Source: Mangifera indica
Taxonomy: Eukaryota > Streptophyta > Magnoliopsida > Sapindales > Anacardiaceae
Reading direction: 5' to 3'
Assembly (NCBI RefSeq): GCF_011075055.1
Contig: NC_058137.1
Span: 22,987,463 to 23,051,462, forward strand
DNA length: 64,000 nt
Shown here: positions 53,510-64,000 of the stretch, piece after piece
How the letters are laid out: each line of letters opens with the position of its first letter
Numbering within the stretch: position 1 is the stretch's first letter
Position numbers and translations under genes: made by a program
The notes under the pieces: model-generated
The model's database searches: none
Told to the model about the DNA's origin: nothing
Seen by the model: the letters and a program-made list of their open reading frames with translations, nothing else

Positions 53510-53650
53510 AATTATATAAATATAAACATATTTTATATATATTATTATATAATTAAATAATTTTAAATTAAAAATAAAATAACATTTAATTATATAATAA
53601 TATATAAATATATTTATTTATTTATATATTTAAAATAAGTATACAAAATA
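53510..53650 (-). repeat. AT-rich dispersed repeat, copy 3 (inverted)
   Basis: Contains TTTTAAATTAAAAATAAAAT and AACATTTAATTATAT, the reverse complement of the core at 27598-27650. Same family as 7700-7890. Confidence 0.45.
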
Positions 53651-54679
53651 TTGCACTATTTTCTCGGCATTGGTCAGTCTAAAATCTTAATTTTGTAGCA
53701 TTTATTTTTGCCTAGGCCAAGTTATTTACTAATATCCCATAATTACGGGCCTTTTCGGAATAAAAATAAGTATATACGGCTATGTATGGGATTACATTTG
53801 AAAAATCATGGTAGGTCTGCCGATCAGTATACACAGCAATCCCATGCAGGTTGAAAAACCTGACAAAAATAAATTTCAAGTAAAAGAAATTAATTTATGG
53901 TTGGTGTGAATGAATAAAGAAAAGGCTTGTTCATGACTGCATCAAAATCTTTATGCCGAGAAGAGTACTGGAAAAACATACAACTATAAATTAAACAGTG
54001 ATTAGAAATGTGTACGGTCCAATTTGATTCGATTTAGAAAAAATTTCAAACTAAACTGAAAAATATATTTGATGAAATCTCATACCAAAATAAATTATTT
54101 GTTTCGAAACAAAATAAACTAAACTGAAAAATTATGATTTAGCCGATTAAATGTGTGGGGTTTTGATATATAAAAATTTAAAAAATCCAATTAAAATAAT
54201 ACAATAATTATTAATTATAATATTGTCATATGACAGGCTAGAAGGACTTCCAACGCCACAAGAGTTTGTAAGTTTGTCATTCCCATTTCATTTGTATATG
54301 CAACCTTGTAACTTATTAATGGATGTTAAACAATTTTTTTAAATAAATTGCATTTAGCTCGTTCTGTTGTTTGGTATCTGGCAGCACACTAAGAATGAAA
54401 TAGTACGATCGGCGGATAATGGCTACTCTTGTGCTAAAAAGTCTGGAGGATTTGAGATCGGTAATTACTCGTTTGGCTTCCAGTTCCCTAGTGATAGATG
54501 GGTTGAGGTGGCTATCCCTCAACAGCCCCGGGAGCGGCCATGGGAACATTTTGTTTGAACTGCAGGGACTTAGCCGGAGAAGATAATTGGTTTCAGTGTG
54601 TTTGATGGAGACTAAGGTAGAGATACTTGGAATAGAGAAAGAAGAATAAGATGGTGAAGAGAGTGAGAGGATTTAAAAA

Positions 54680-55346
54680 TTGAAGATATTATGCTTGCCA
54701 CTGAAGGCTGGAGTGACAAATTTGTTATTGGGAGAGGCAAACATGGAACCCTGCGGTTGTGGGCCAATCATTTCATATAAGGTTTACCTGATTGGTGTGG
54801 TTGATTCTGTTTTGAATAAGAAGTCCAACTCAGGTGGGTTTGCTCTTAGGACTGAGGAGAAAAAACACGAAACTATGTGCTGGACAGAATCAAGCAACCC
54901 CAGAAAACAGTGGGCAGTGAAGAAAATAAATTTGTCTGAGACAAACTTCTGTGTTGAGATGGCGTCTTTGCGCTTGGTTAGGCACCAGAATGTTGTATGA
55001 ACGGCGGGTACCTGCACAAAAGATGGATATGGATTCACTGTAACTGAGCACATGCCTGGTGGGACATTTTGATATATTGCAGAATGGTGAACCTCGCTTG
55101 ATTCTGGATTGGGACAATATGATATCAGATTGCTTTTGGTATTGCTGGGGCCTTTCTCACAGTCACCATGATGGTGTGCCACAAATTGTTCGTATTTAGG
55201 ATATCAAGTCAGAAATCATTTTGTCTGACTCTAAATTGGCACTAAAGATAGCAGATTTTGGAATGGTAAAATTAATCTCTGATTCTGATTTGCGCTCATC
55301 AAGATCAGCAGTTGAAGGAACACTAGAGTATATTGGCCCAGCTTAA
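54680..55346 (+). pseudogene. Receptor-like kinase (LRR-RLK type) kinase-domain pseudogene
   Basis: Decayed Ser/Thr kinase domain of the plant receptor-kinase family. Recognisable parts in order: a degenerate ATP-binding region, QWAVKKINLSE (the ATP-anchoring Lys), LRLVRHQNVV, DGYGFTVTEHMPGGT, LILDWD, HHDGVPQIV, a ruined catalytic loop, SKLALKIADFGM (the DFG triplet kept) and RSAVEGTLEYIGP. It is broken by stops at 54998-55000, 55070-55072 and 55197-55199, plus a one-base frame shift between the second and third blocks. The HRD catalytic motif is lost. No introns are visible within it and no ectodomain could be assigned upstream, so it is a partial copy. The exact RLK subfamily is not certain. 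Confidence 0.75.
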
Positions 55347-56411
55347 CTGCATATTGTTAAGCATTATTTTCTTTTGGTTCATACAAGAAGCTCAATTTCA
55401 TAACTTAGTGTGTGTCATTTTTGTCTACCTCCAGAAAATGCATACTCAATCCGGTTGACTAATACCAACTACATTTTCTAGAAGACAATGTTGAAGCATC
55501 AGCATAAACAAAATCTCCCCAATCTCTTAGGAGAACACTAGTTTATATTTCTGAAACTTCAAGACAATGTTGGCTGGTTACTTGTACAATTGTGTGAATA
55601 AGTTGAGAGTAACAGAGCAACCCCACACTACCACATTCACTCTGAATGCAAAGGATTCATGACTAACATAGGTAATTGCTCTAGCTAGAAAACTCCAATG
55701 AATCATCAAGATTTATGAATCTTCAATTCTTCCAACCGCTTCTAACTTGCCAATAGATGACCTAATTAGTGTATACAAACAAATGGGCATAAAGGTAGGC
55801 ATTTTTTCAGCAGTTACTTATCAATTCAACAAACCTATTTAGAGTATAAAGAATTCCCAGCCATCTTAATACCTCAGAACTGTCACAGAGTGGTTGTCAT
55901 GTGGATAGCAATACTGAAAAATGTTTTCACCAAATGCAAACACCACTCAATGCAACACTTGCTTTGAGAGCATTTGACAACTGTGATAACAATAAAAGAA
56001 ATTTTCTAGTATGATTGTAAAGTCTACTCAATACGTTGTCAATGTATCTATTTTCCAAAGCCAATTATATATTTCAATCATGTATTAAAAATATGGGCTG
56101 CATTTCATCATTCCACAGATAAATAATATAACAGGAAGCACAACATTCACCCAGGATGATGCATGGCACATCACTGTTTTTCCCCTCCAAGCTTTAAAAT
56201 CAAATGTAAATGGCAGAAATCAACCAATATTTCTGCAGTGAAATATGTCAAATGATTGAGTATACCTTAGTAATACAAAAGGATCAAGTTGTAATTATTT
56301 TATAACAAGGAAAAAAGCAAAACCAAAGCGAGCAGAAAACCCATGTTAAGGGGGCAAACTAAAGACATTAAAGAGCCACAACATGAATTGCAGGAGGTCG
56401 CCTCACAGCCT

Positions 56412-57623
56412 CTACTCTATAGCCTCCCCATGTTGTGAAGCTTCAGTTTGTTTCATACTTTCTAAACTAGAGATTCGTCTATCTAATGACTCATGGAGGC
56501 CTTTCACCTGGGCAGACAAAGACAAAAACCAAAACAAAATTTTTATTCTTCGAAAATTTGAAAAACTTCAAATATGTGTTACAAACCGTATCCAACAGTG
56601 CATCCCTATCTTTGGCAGGCTTAAAAGAGACACATTGATGTATGAAAGCAAATAGATCATAAGAATTTAACATAAATTCTTAACAATTAAATTGTATATT
56701 CTCTCTTACTTGAATAAAAGAAATTTCCTTACTAGGGTTGATCCATTTTAAAAGAAATTTCCTTACTAGGGTTGATCCATTTTCAGTGACTTCATTTCCC
56801 CTATAGTAAATTTGTGAATTGATAAATAACAATGGCTTTCTGCCCTGTTTCTTATTCTTTCTTGCTAGCTCTCCTTGATTCTATTCCTCCTCATCTCTAT
56901 CATATCATTCTTATCATTAAAATGAAAAAAAGGAAGTTTATCAATACCCAAAATCTAATAAATCAAAGATTTCAAAATTGTGTTTCAAATTCACAATTTT
57001 TTGACTCAAGAATATTCAACTGACTAATTAATTTATACAACCTACTCTATTTTTACTACACAAATATGACAGCAACCGCTGACGTGTTTGCAGGGTTTTC
57101 CATATGCCTCTCTGAGATAAATGGTCTTTTCTGTGCAATTCCAAATGAGAAGTCTTCCTATTTTATTGGTGAAACTCAATACTTGAAATTCAGCATATCC
57201 TTAGTTAATTTCGATTTGTTCAGAACCTTATTCAGTGCTAAAAAAAATAGTTTTTTTTTTTTTTTGGGAGTTAAGGGTTCGAAATTTTTGGATATCTTGA
57301 AAGGCTTCCTTATAACTACATATGTTTCCAAAGTAAACACACAAATATAGCTATATAACCAAATGAGAAAACCCTAGCAATTGGAATTAGACACCGTCTA
57401 TTGAAGAAATAACAAAGAAATCGTACGTGAAAACAATTAACAATTAAGAAATAAATTACCCAAATTACTTTACACGAATCGTAAAAGGTTTGATATTTAC
57501 CTGATGGGAGATGGATTCATAGGCAGTCTTATAGTCATTGTAGAGACTGTAGAGACCAAGAGACGACGCAGCTGCTACACCTGCGAAAAATGATGCCAGT
57601 CTCACCCTCAATACGTAACCCAT
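56412..57623 (-). CDS. Small 72-residue membrane protein, two exons, function unknown
   Basis: Exons 57623-57501 and 56507-56412 join in frame to give 72 aa. The start [13 protein letters not shown] is followed by a hydrophobic, Ala-rich segment (about residues 9-29) that should span a membrane once, then [15 protein letters not shown] and a charged helical tail ([16 protein letters not shown]) that could form a short coiled coil. The splice sites (CAG|GTAAAT and TGCCCAG|GTG) are good. I recall similar short proteins in other plants but no assigned function. The positive N-terminus followed by one helix would suit a mitochondrial or ER tail/signal-anchor; this is inference. The intron of about 1 kb holds a 34-bp tandem duplication. 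Confidence 0.75.
56716..56783 (+). repeat. Perfect 34-bp tandem duplication
   Basis: The unit containing CTTACTAGGGTTGATCC occurs at 56716-56749 and again at 56750-56783 without a mismatch. It is in the intron of the 72-residue protein gene and looks recent. Confidence 0.9.
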
Positions 57624-59428
57624 CTTCCGCTTCCTCTTTCTCACTGTGTTCAGCTTGGATAATCTTAACGAGCTTTTTATTTAAGAACTACCCCTGTAGC
57701 CCTGTCTTTATTGTTTCTAGCATGCCAACTTTGATATTTGTTTATTACTCACCGCCCCAACATATTTCGATAATTAAAACAAACCCCACTCTCTCCGTTT
57801 GGAACATAATAGGAAGTTACTTAAGAGTAGTATTATGTGAAAAAATAATACATAATTTTATATATAAGATGATCTAATCCTCAAAACGTACTTACGCCAA
57901 ATGGACTTATGTTTGATTTATCATCAGTTGTAAGAAATCCAGAAATCTTACCCTCAAGAGAAAAATATTACTTTCACTTATTGTTAATGCAAGATAAGAA
58001 ATGTCAAATATGTTCAAACTTCTCAACTTCAAGTGGCAAGTATTAAGGACAACTGAGAAGCCACTTCATGAATGTCCATGTATACGAGCAAGATAACTTG
58101 TGGGCTGGTGCTGGAGATGGATGATTTTTCGTCGATCAGACACTAAATATAACAGTGGAGATACCGAATCATAAGGTTTGCTACATGCGCAGTTCTATGG
58201 TGTTTTTATGCTAGTATGGAAAAAAGACTTTGGCAATCATTTCCAGATGACCCGCATCCTAAATGATGATTTCCAAGTCTCGAAGTTCCAACAAAAATTA
58301 CACATTATCATGGTTTCTCGATCAGCGCTTTACCAAATTGTCAATAATGGTAAACAATTTTAATGTCCTCTTATATCATAAAATCACAAAATCCGAACTA
58401 ATAAAAGCAAAATAAGTTGGGACGTCATAGCAAATAATGAAAATTCGCAATCCAATCCAATGCTCAAATGAAAACTAGGGGCATGAATATCACTGCAGAA
58501 TGCCTACCATCATCATAACAAAGCAATTTAAACAATTTTCCAACAGAGCAAAAACAATGAAAACAGAATAAATGTCAGTCAGCTGTTGCATACTGAAATT
58601 GATTGATATTATATGCAAAAAAAAATATGCTGCTAATTCCAAATCTGGATCGACCCATTCCAAAAATATTCTCAGGTCTGCGCTAGTCCACCTCCATAAT
58701 CAAAATATTATCCATTTGATTCCATCCATCCTGCCAAAATAAAATACATTTAGATAACACCATGCAGTAACAATATAATAGCACATATTTGATCAAAGTT
58801 AACAAGTCTAAAGTAAGAGAAAATATTGATCCTTTGACATTCGCTCATCACAGGCACACCGCCGTAATATTATCAATTAATGTAACTATTATATCATTTA
58901 TCACATCAACCCATCCCATGCAGAGCTCCTTTGTTGATGATTTGTGTCTTGAAACAACAGGTTGGCGAAAAAATGATAAGATAGGTGTGCTTTCCAACTT
59001 TCAAAATTAGTTAACTTCTCAGTTTGCAGCATGCAATTCTTGAGATCATACCATGCCTACCAGCATTTTGAAAATTACAGTTGTTGCAGGTAAGTATCAG
59101 CTTGTTTAAGCTCCACCTCTTATCAACTTATAGTATGTAAGCACTCCTTACACCAGTAAAATCAGGTTAAATTATAGCAATGCTACTTTTTCTCAAAATT
59201 TGTCAATAACTTTTAGCTGAAATGATCTGTCATTTGATTGGGAACAATTTATAACAGAATATTCATGTAGTAAACTAATAGTTTATCTTACATTAGGATC
59301 AGAACATACAATACTTTAAAAAAGGGTAATTCTGAGATGCAGTCACTGGTAATATAGCAAGCATAACCTAGAAGCCTGGATGCAAACATAAAACTAACCA
59401 AAGTTCAAAATTGTTATTGCCATACTTA
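57624..59428. other. Intergenic between the small membrane protein gene and the coiled-coil gene
   Basis: About 1.8 kb: promoter of the small gene on the left and 3' UTR side of the coiled-coil gene on the right, where further untranslated exons are possible. No coding segment supported. Confidence 0.5.
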
Positions 59429-62400
59429 CTATCTGCGGGATGTTAGTGCAGAACTAGTTGCCCTGCCAGAGAACAAAACATTACCCAATGAGCTTTTCAT
59501 CTAATAAAAGAAACAAGTTCATACTAAAGAATTAAGACAAATATATATATATATATGTCATGTCTCCTTTTGAGCAATACCTGCCCTGCTGTTTGCCAAC
59601 AAAATTAGATCTTCCTTGAGTTGATCCCTTGTTTTGATTACTGATCATACTTGACCTCTCAAAATCTGCTCCATTTAGTTCAAATGGGTCTCTGGATTTG
59701 GTTAAAATCTTTATGTTTGAAAGACCTCCAGCCATACCAAAATTAACACCATTAAGATGCTGATTCTGAGTAACTGAGCTGGAATCACTTGATGGAACCT
59801 TTTTTGGTCGAGCCACTGGGGTAACAGCCACAGAGGGCAAAAATGAGGAGTAAGGAGAAGATGCTGCAGCTGCTGCAGCAACTTTGGCCAAAGCTGCTGT
59901 AGCTGCTATCATTTCTTGTGCACCTTCTCTGAGTTGAATATAGTCACCCTCAATGACAAATAACTAAATTAAAAAATGGGGTCAGAAAACATGGTATACA
60001 CAAAATTCATAAACATATAATCTAAATGTCCAAAGTATACACTAAGTGCATAAACATATAATCTGAACATCCAAGGTACTCACCTCTGGGTGGCTGGCCA
60101 CAAAGTCATCAAGCTTTCCATATTGTTTCTTGTAATCATGCCAATGTAAAGGTGCAAGCATTTTGCCGAGCCTATTTGGTAGCTGCAGTCAACACAAACA
60201 CAACAAAACTGATAAAATCCAAATCAAATATGGATGCGTGCAAAGGCCAATCAACCTGCGATGGCTGACAAGTTTTCAATTGAAATTCATTTACCGTTGA
60301 ACTGATTCGAATTTTACCACCAGCAGGAATTGTGCGGACTATGCATGCCAATAAAGATCTTTCATCAAGGAGAGTAGAGTCTGAAGTTTTTCCTAACATT
60401 AGTGTATTCAAATGTGCATTTGAGATCAATGCTTCAGACAAAGCTGCAACACTGTCATTCTTGATTGTGGTTTCACCAGGATTGATTGAACTGATTGTAG
60501 AATCAGATGGAGATGCACTGGCAGCAGAACTTTGCTCTTCTGCTTTTACAACTTCATCCAATAGTCCATTATCTGTTAAATTCACATCATGCTCCTCCTG
60601 CAACAGTTCAAATTAAAAAATAAGCTTATTTTCTGTTCCATTTACCTACAGCTTTAAAAAATAACCACATAACACAAACAAATAGAAACCTTGGAACTGT
60701 TCTGTTCCATGCTGTCTACTCTCAAGAAATCACGAAATTGGGAAGAAACCTGTTGTAAGTTCTGATCAGTTTGAGAGGCAACAAGGTAGCTTCTATCCAT
60801 TGATTCAAGAACCTGTAAAAGAACCATTGTGCAGGGTTCTGTCAACACAGCATACAGAAACAAGAAATGATAAACACCAATAGTACGAACAGAAACATCC
60901 AAAAAACAGACAACCTGTGCTTCTGCAGTTGATGATGAGATCCCTGAGTCTGGCTCTGTGCCTTGGTTGATATGGACATCCAGATATCCGGAATGAAGAG
61001 TTTGTCCATTTATGGACATATCACATTCATATTTGGCACCTGAACTCAGAAGATTTTGGTCAGTTTGAGATGGTGGCTGTTGACTTGGTGGAGAAATCTG
61101 TGAGCCCTCTGATACAGCCTGAAAAAAAGAACAAAGAAACATCACACATCAATTTAAAAAAAGGACATAAATATGATACTTTCATCCTGATACCTGTTGG
61201 TTCTGCCACTGTTGTAGGGATGGCATTACAGCCATCGACTGAAAATGCCCAACATGAGATTGAGGGACATGTGAAGACAGAGAATGGGGAACCCCCTGCT
61301 GATGCATGATGAAAGAATGAAGAGCAGGCACTTGTCCAGGTGGAAGGTATGTAGGCAACCCAAGCAGAGACGGTGGAGCAATTGGTACGCCAGGAACATG
61401 GTCAGTCTAATAAAGAGCAGAAACAAGAAAATGTTTGAAATTAGATTTCTGTACACAATGCAAACACAACAATATTTGCCAGGAACAAAGGAAAAGGAGA
61501 AAAGGAATGGTAGAAAATATAAAATTTAATCTATATTATTAAAGCATTGATGTCAACATTTTCTTATAGGAGACTTATGAATTGTGGATAAAAAAACAAG
61601 CCATCTAAGTAGGGTATAAGGCCTATACAAATATAATCATGAATGTGTGTGCCTGTTCAGAAAGAACAAAACAGAAAAGAGAGATTAATGCAGCTTGAAC
61701 CAATCCAAGAAAACCATAATCAACTTAAAAACCTCTAACCAATTAAGATGAATAAGGATAAAAAAGAATTCAACATTAACGTCAACATTCAGCATTAGTA
61801 TTTAACAATTGAATATGTATGAATCTTGATATCTCGTATGTTTCTAATTTCACCTTATAACTTCTTCAAGTATAGTTTTGTAAAAAAAAATAATATATAA
61901 ATAAATGCATTCCAGGAGTTTAGATATCATTTCTCATTGGCTAGCCACCCACAACCCTAAAATAGACATTAAGTACACTGACTGAACACTTAAAAAGAAC
62001 AGTTTTTCAATAACTTGAATGATTATTGAAATATACTAACACTTCCCTTTCACAAATAATTACAGTAATAGTGGAGTGTATAAGATCTCGATGAAGTTGC
62101 TGATAAAAAAATAACATGGATTACCACTACCACGAAACAGCATTCATTATTCAAGCAAAATAATCTTGTAGTTTCAGGAGAATATTGTATCATTTTCTTC
62201 TAAAAATTGGGTCACTGAATTTCATAAAACTTTTGCAACATACTGTATGCTCATATTTTGTTTCACCTTCGTCTCCAAACTAAATTTATTCTACAAAAAT
62301 TAAACAATAAAGCATATGCAATGCACTGACAATTTGAAAATCAGTAAAACATTGTCAAAACTACAAGCACAACTACCTGAGTTGATGCATTGCCAGATGA

Positions 62401-63448
62401 AGGAAAAGAGGTAGCATTATCTGAATTTCCATTTTGGAGGGGGCTGGCACTAGAATTCATTGTGCCAACTACATTTGCATCAACTTGGCTCCCATCATTC
62501 TGGCCAAATTGAGGCACATCCTTGGAATTTTTTTGTGATATACGTGACTCATCCGATAAAGTCCCATTCCTTTCTCTTGCATCAGCCAGCTCATGTTGAA
62601 GCTGTATGGTATGCAAATGTAGTCTCTCCATCTCAGCAAACTAGCATCAATACCCCAAGAAACAAGTCAATCTTAAGTGAAATGATATAACTCCTATTGT
62701 GTTGGGAAAAACAAGAAAAAATAATATCCAATGTAAAGAAATAATTCCGACATTCAAATAAAAAAATGGTTGATGTGAAACACAAGAACCTCCTGCCCAA
62801 AAAATATGAAAACTAAAATGTAAACAAGAGATAGACCAAAAACCCTAAAAAAAGGGAAACAAAAATATCCCAGGATGATCAACCTGTCTTTGACAACCTA
62901 ACCAGAGCTGGTTAAGTTGCTCTGTACGTTCACGCAGTTCAGCCTGTAATGACTGGTTTGTAGTTGATTGTAGCTGAATGCGTGCAACCCATGCCTGTGC
63001 CTCCCGCAGTTGTTCATCCTTGTAAATAATAGTTTCCTGAGCAGCCCTATTCTGGAAAATCAGACAACTGTTAGTAATGGACATGAAGCCATAAAATGAT
63101 AAATTGCAACTTCTACTAGAATTTTGATGTAGCAAACCATATGTAAACTTGAGTTTTGGTGATACCATATTACAAATATTGTGGCCTTTTTATGTCACAA
63201 ACTAAATAATTTTGAAAGATAACATATGAACATAACGTATTGGATGTGTACTCCTAGCATATGCGGCAGAAAATTGTTGTCTTAATTTCCATTTTAACAT
63301 GTTAAATGTTCATAAAAAGAATGACAATGTAAAAACCTGCTCCTGCAATTCAATAAGCTGTCTATCTTTTTCTTGTATATGTTCTTGAAGATCATGTATT
63401 TGTTTTATGTGTTGGGCTCTTTCAGCTTCAGAATGATCACGCTCTCTT
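59429..63448 (-). CDS. Uncharacterised plant coiled-coil protein with HWHDYKKQYGKLDDFV domain, 5'-partial
   Basis: I cannot name this gene. Exons: 63448-63337, 63051-62884, 62640-62377, 61406-61194, 61118-60915, 60812-60690, 60597-60295, 60182-60084, 59963-59581, 59462-59429; frame kept, about 633 residues, with the N-terminus right of the window. The visible N-terminal part is coiled coil (RAQHIKQIHDLQEHIQEKD; LREAQAWVARIQLQ; QAELRERTEQLNQLW). A Pro/Gln/Ser-rich disordered middle follows. A compact C-terminal domain (SLLACIVRTIPAGGKIRISS, LPNRLGKMLAPLHWHDYKK, YGKLDDFVASHPELFVIEG) resembles a winged-helix/OST-HTH-like fold. Then come an Ala-rich helix and the tail ending TSSALTSRR. The domain pattern suggests an RNA-associated scaffold; that is inference. 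The most 5' intron seen here contains a second MITE copy. Confidence 0.8.
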
Positions 63449-63917
63449 CTGTGGAAGCAAATAACCATTCAAATTTGTTTAAAAGGTCCAAACATCAAAC
63501 ATCAACTACTATCTATCAAGAATGCTCACAAATTGATGGGGCAGCAAGAATCAAGCAACTTCACACAAGACTATAATATTAAGAAAAGTTCTTTATTCAA
63601 AAACTTATTGCTCAGGCAACAATGAATTTTTTATTTTATTTAAATATTTCTTTGCTAGTAAACAAATATTTAATTAAGTAAAAGGTGTACAAGAATGGAT
63701 AAGTTGTTCACAAAAAATGACAAGCTGTCCAAATAACCAAGGGCTAAAAAACCAAACATGATGAAATACAAATATCCAATTCCAAAACAATCAATGCATA
63801 AAATCAAAATATTCATAAAGATCTTCCTGGAACTCTGAAGTAATAGATGGCTAAAGAGAAGTTCAAAATTTTACTTTCTCCCACATAGATAGAAACTTTG
63901 CGTAATCTAAATATTAA

Positions 63918-64000
63918 GGGGATGTTTTGGTTCAGAGATTTAAGATTATTCCGGTAATTTATCTTTTATTACTGACATTACTTTATTTGGTTTGTTAGGT
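63918..64000 (+). mobile_element. Tourist-like MITE, second copy, cut by the window edge
   Basis: Begins GGGGATGTTTTGGTT after TTAA. It then follows the right arm of the 3272-3749 element (read in reverse) almost word for word: GATTTAAGATTA, GGTAAT, TTTTATTACT, ACATTAC, TTTGTTAG. The rest lies beyond the window. Confidence 0.65.

Larger units (their letters stand above)
51226..56411. other. Cornichon leader and promoter, then intergenic with a kinase pseudogene
   Basis: 51226-53100 is probably the cornichon 5' leader, mostly one intron, with leader exons at about 51276-51226 and upstream of 53033. 53170-53290 is pyrimidine-rich. 53374-53432 is a compound microsatellite. 53510-53650 holds an AT-rich repeat. 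54680-55346 is a receptor-kinase pseudogene. 55350-56411 shows nothing recognisable apart from the likely 3' UTR of the next gene. Confidence 0.5.

Noticed and set aside
54784..55182. Minus-strand open frame of 132 codons across the kinase fragment
   Set aside because: It is antisense to recognisable kinase sequence and has no family resemblance itself.
57262..57280. GGTTCGAAAT as a possible tRNA B-box
   Set aside because: No A-box at the right distance and no cloverleaf can be drawn.

Overview
This is a nuclear window from a flowering plant, almost certainly a eudicot. The genes are split by AT-rich GT-AG introns, the proteins are plant types (PLS-class PPR, UDP-arabinose 4-epimerase, MSI1 almost identical to the Arabidopsis form), and the spacers carry plant transposon debris: solo LTRs, MITEs and a short retroposon. 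I cannot name the species from sequence alone. I see no tRNA, rRNA, CRISPR array, bacterial-type operon or organellar segment.

Layout. On the left, plus strand: the 3' two-thirds of an ER-lumenal HSP70-17/GRP170 chaperone (91-4430, ending HDEL*) and an intronless E-class PPR gene (4954-7188). Then, minus strand, a Golgi UDP-arabinose 4-epimerase of the MUR4/UXE type (10152-8260). Two plus-strand genes follow: a PAT1 mRNA-decay factor (13171-18959) and an 18-exon N2227/carnosine N-methyltransferase-like enzyme (19996-26976). From 30111 onward every intact gene is on the minus strand: FANCD2 (41169-30111, 27 exons), the histone chaperone MSI1 (46641-43896), a cornichon cargo receptor (51225-48774), a 72-residue membrane protein (57623-56412), and the 3' part of a coiled-coil protein I could not name (63448-59429). 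A decayed receptor-kinase fragment lies on the plus strand at 54680-55346.

I rebuilt the exon models by hand. In every multi-exon gene all junctions are GT-AG and keep the reading frame, and the protein lengths fit the families where I know them (MSI1 424 aa, PAT1 793 aa, UXE 394 aa, FANCD2 1400 aa, cornichon 135 aa). The genes are ordinary housekeeping functions (protein folding, organelle RNA processing, wall-sugar supply, mRNA decay, DNA crosslink repair, chromatin, ER export) and do not form a pathway or cluster.

The points most worth following are these. Asparagine stands where FANCD2 normally carries its monoubiquitinated lysine. Two solo LTRs with exact 5-bp target duplications sit in introns of FANCD2 and cornichon. 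A short retroposon lies between exact 12-bp duplications just beyond FANCD2. A Tourist-like MITE family appears in the HSP70-17 intron and again at the right edge. Two plant proteins have unclear function: the carnosine-methyltransferase homologue and the coiled-coil protein. I found no convincing new multi-gene system.
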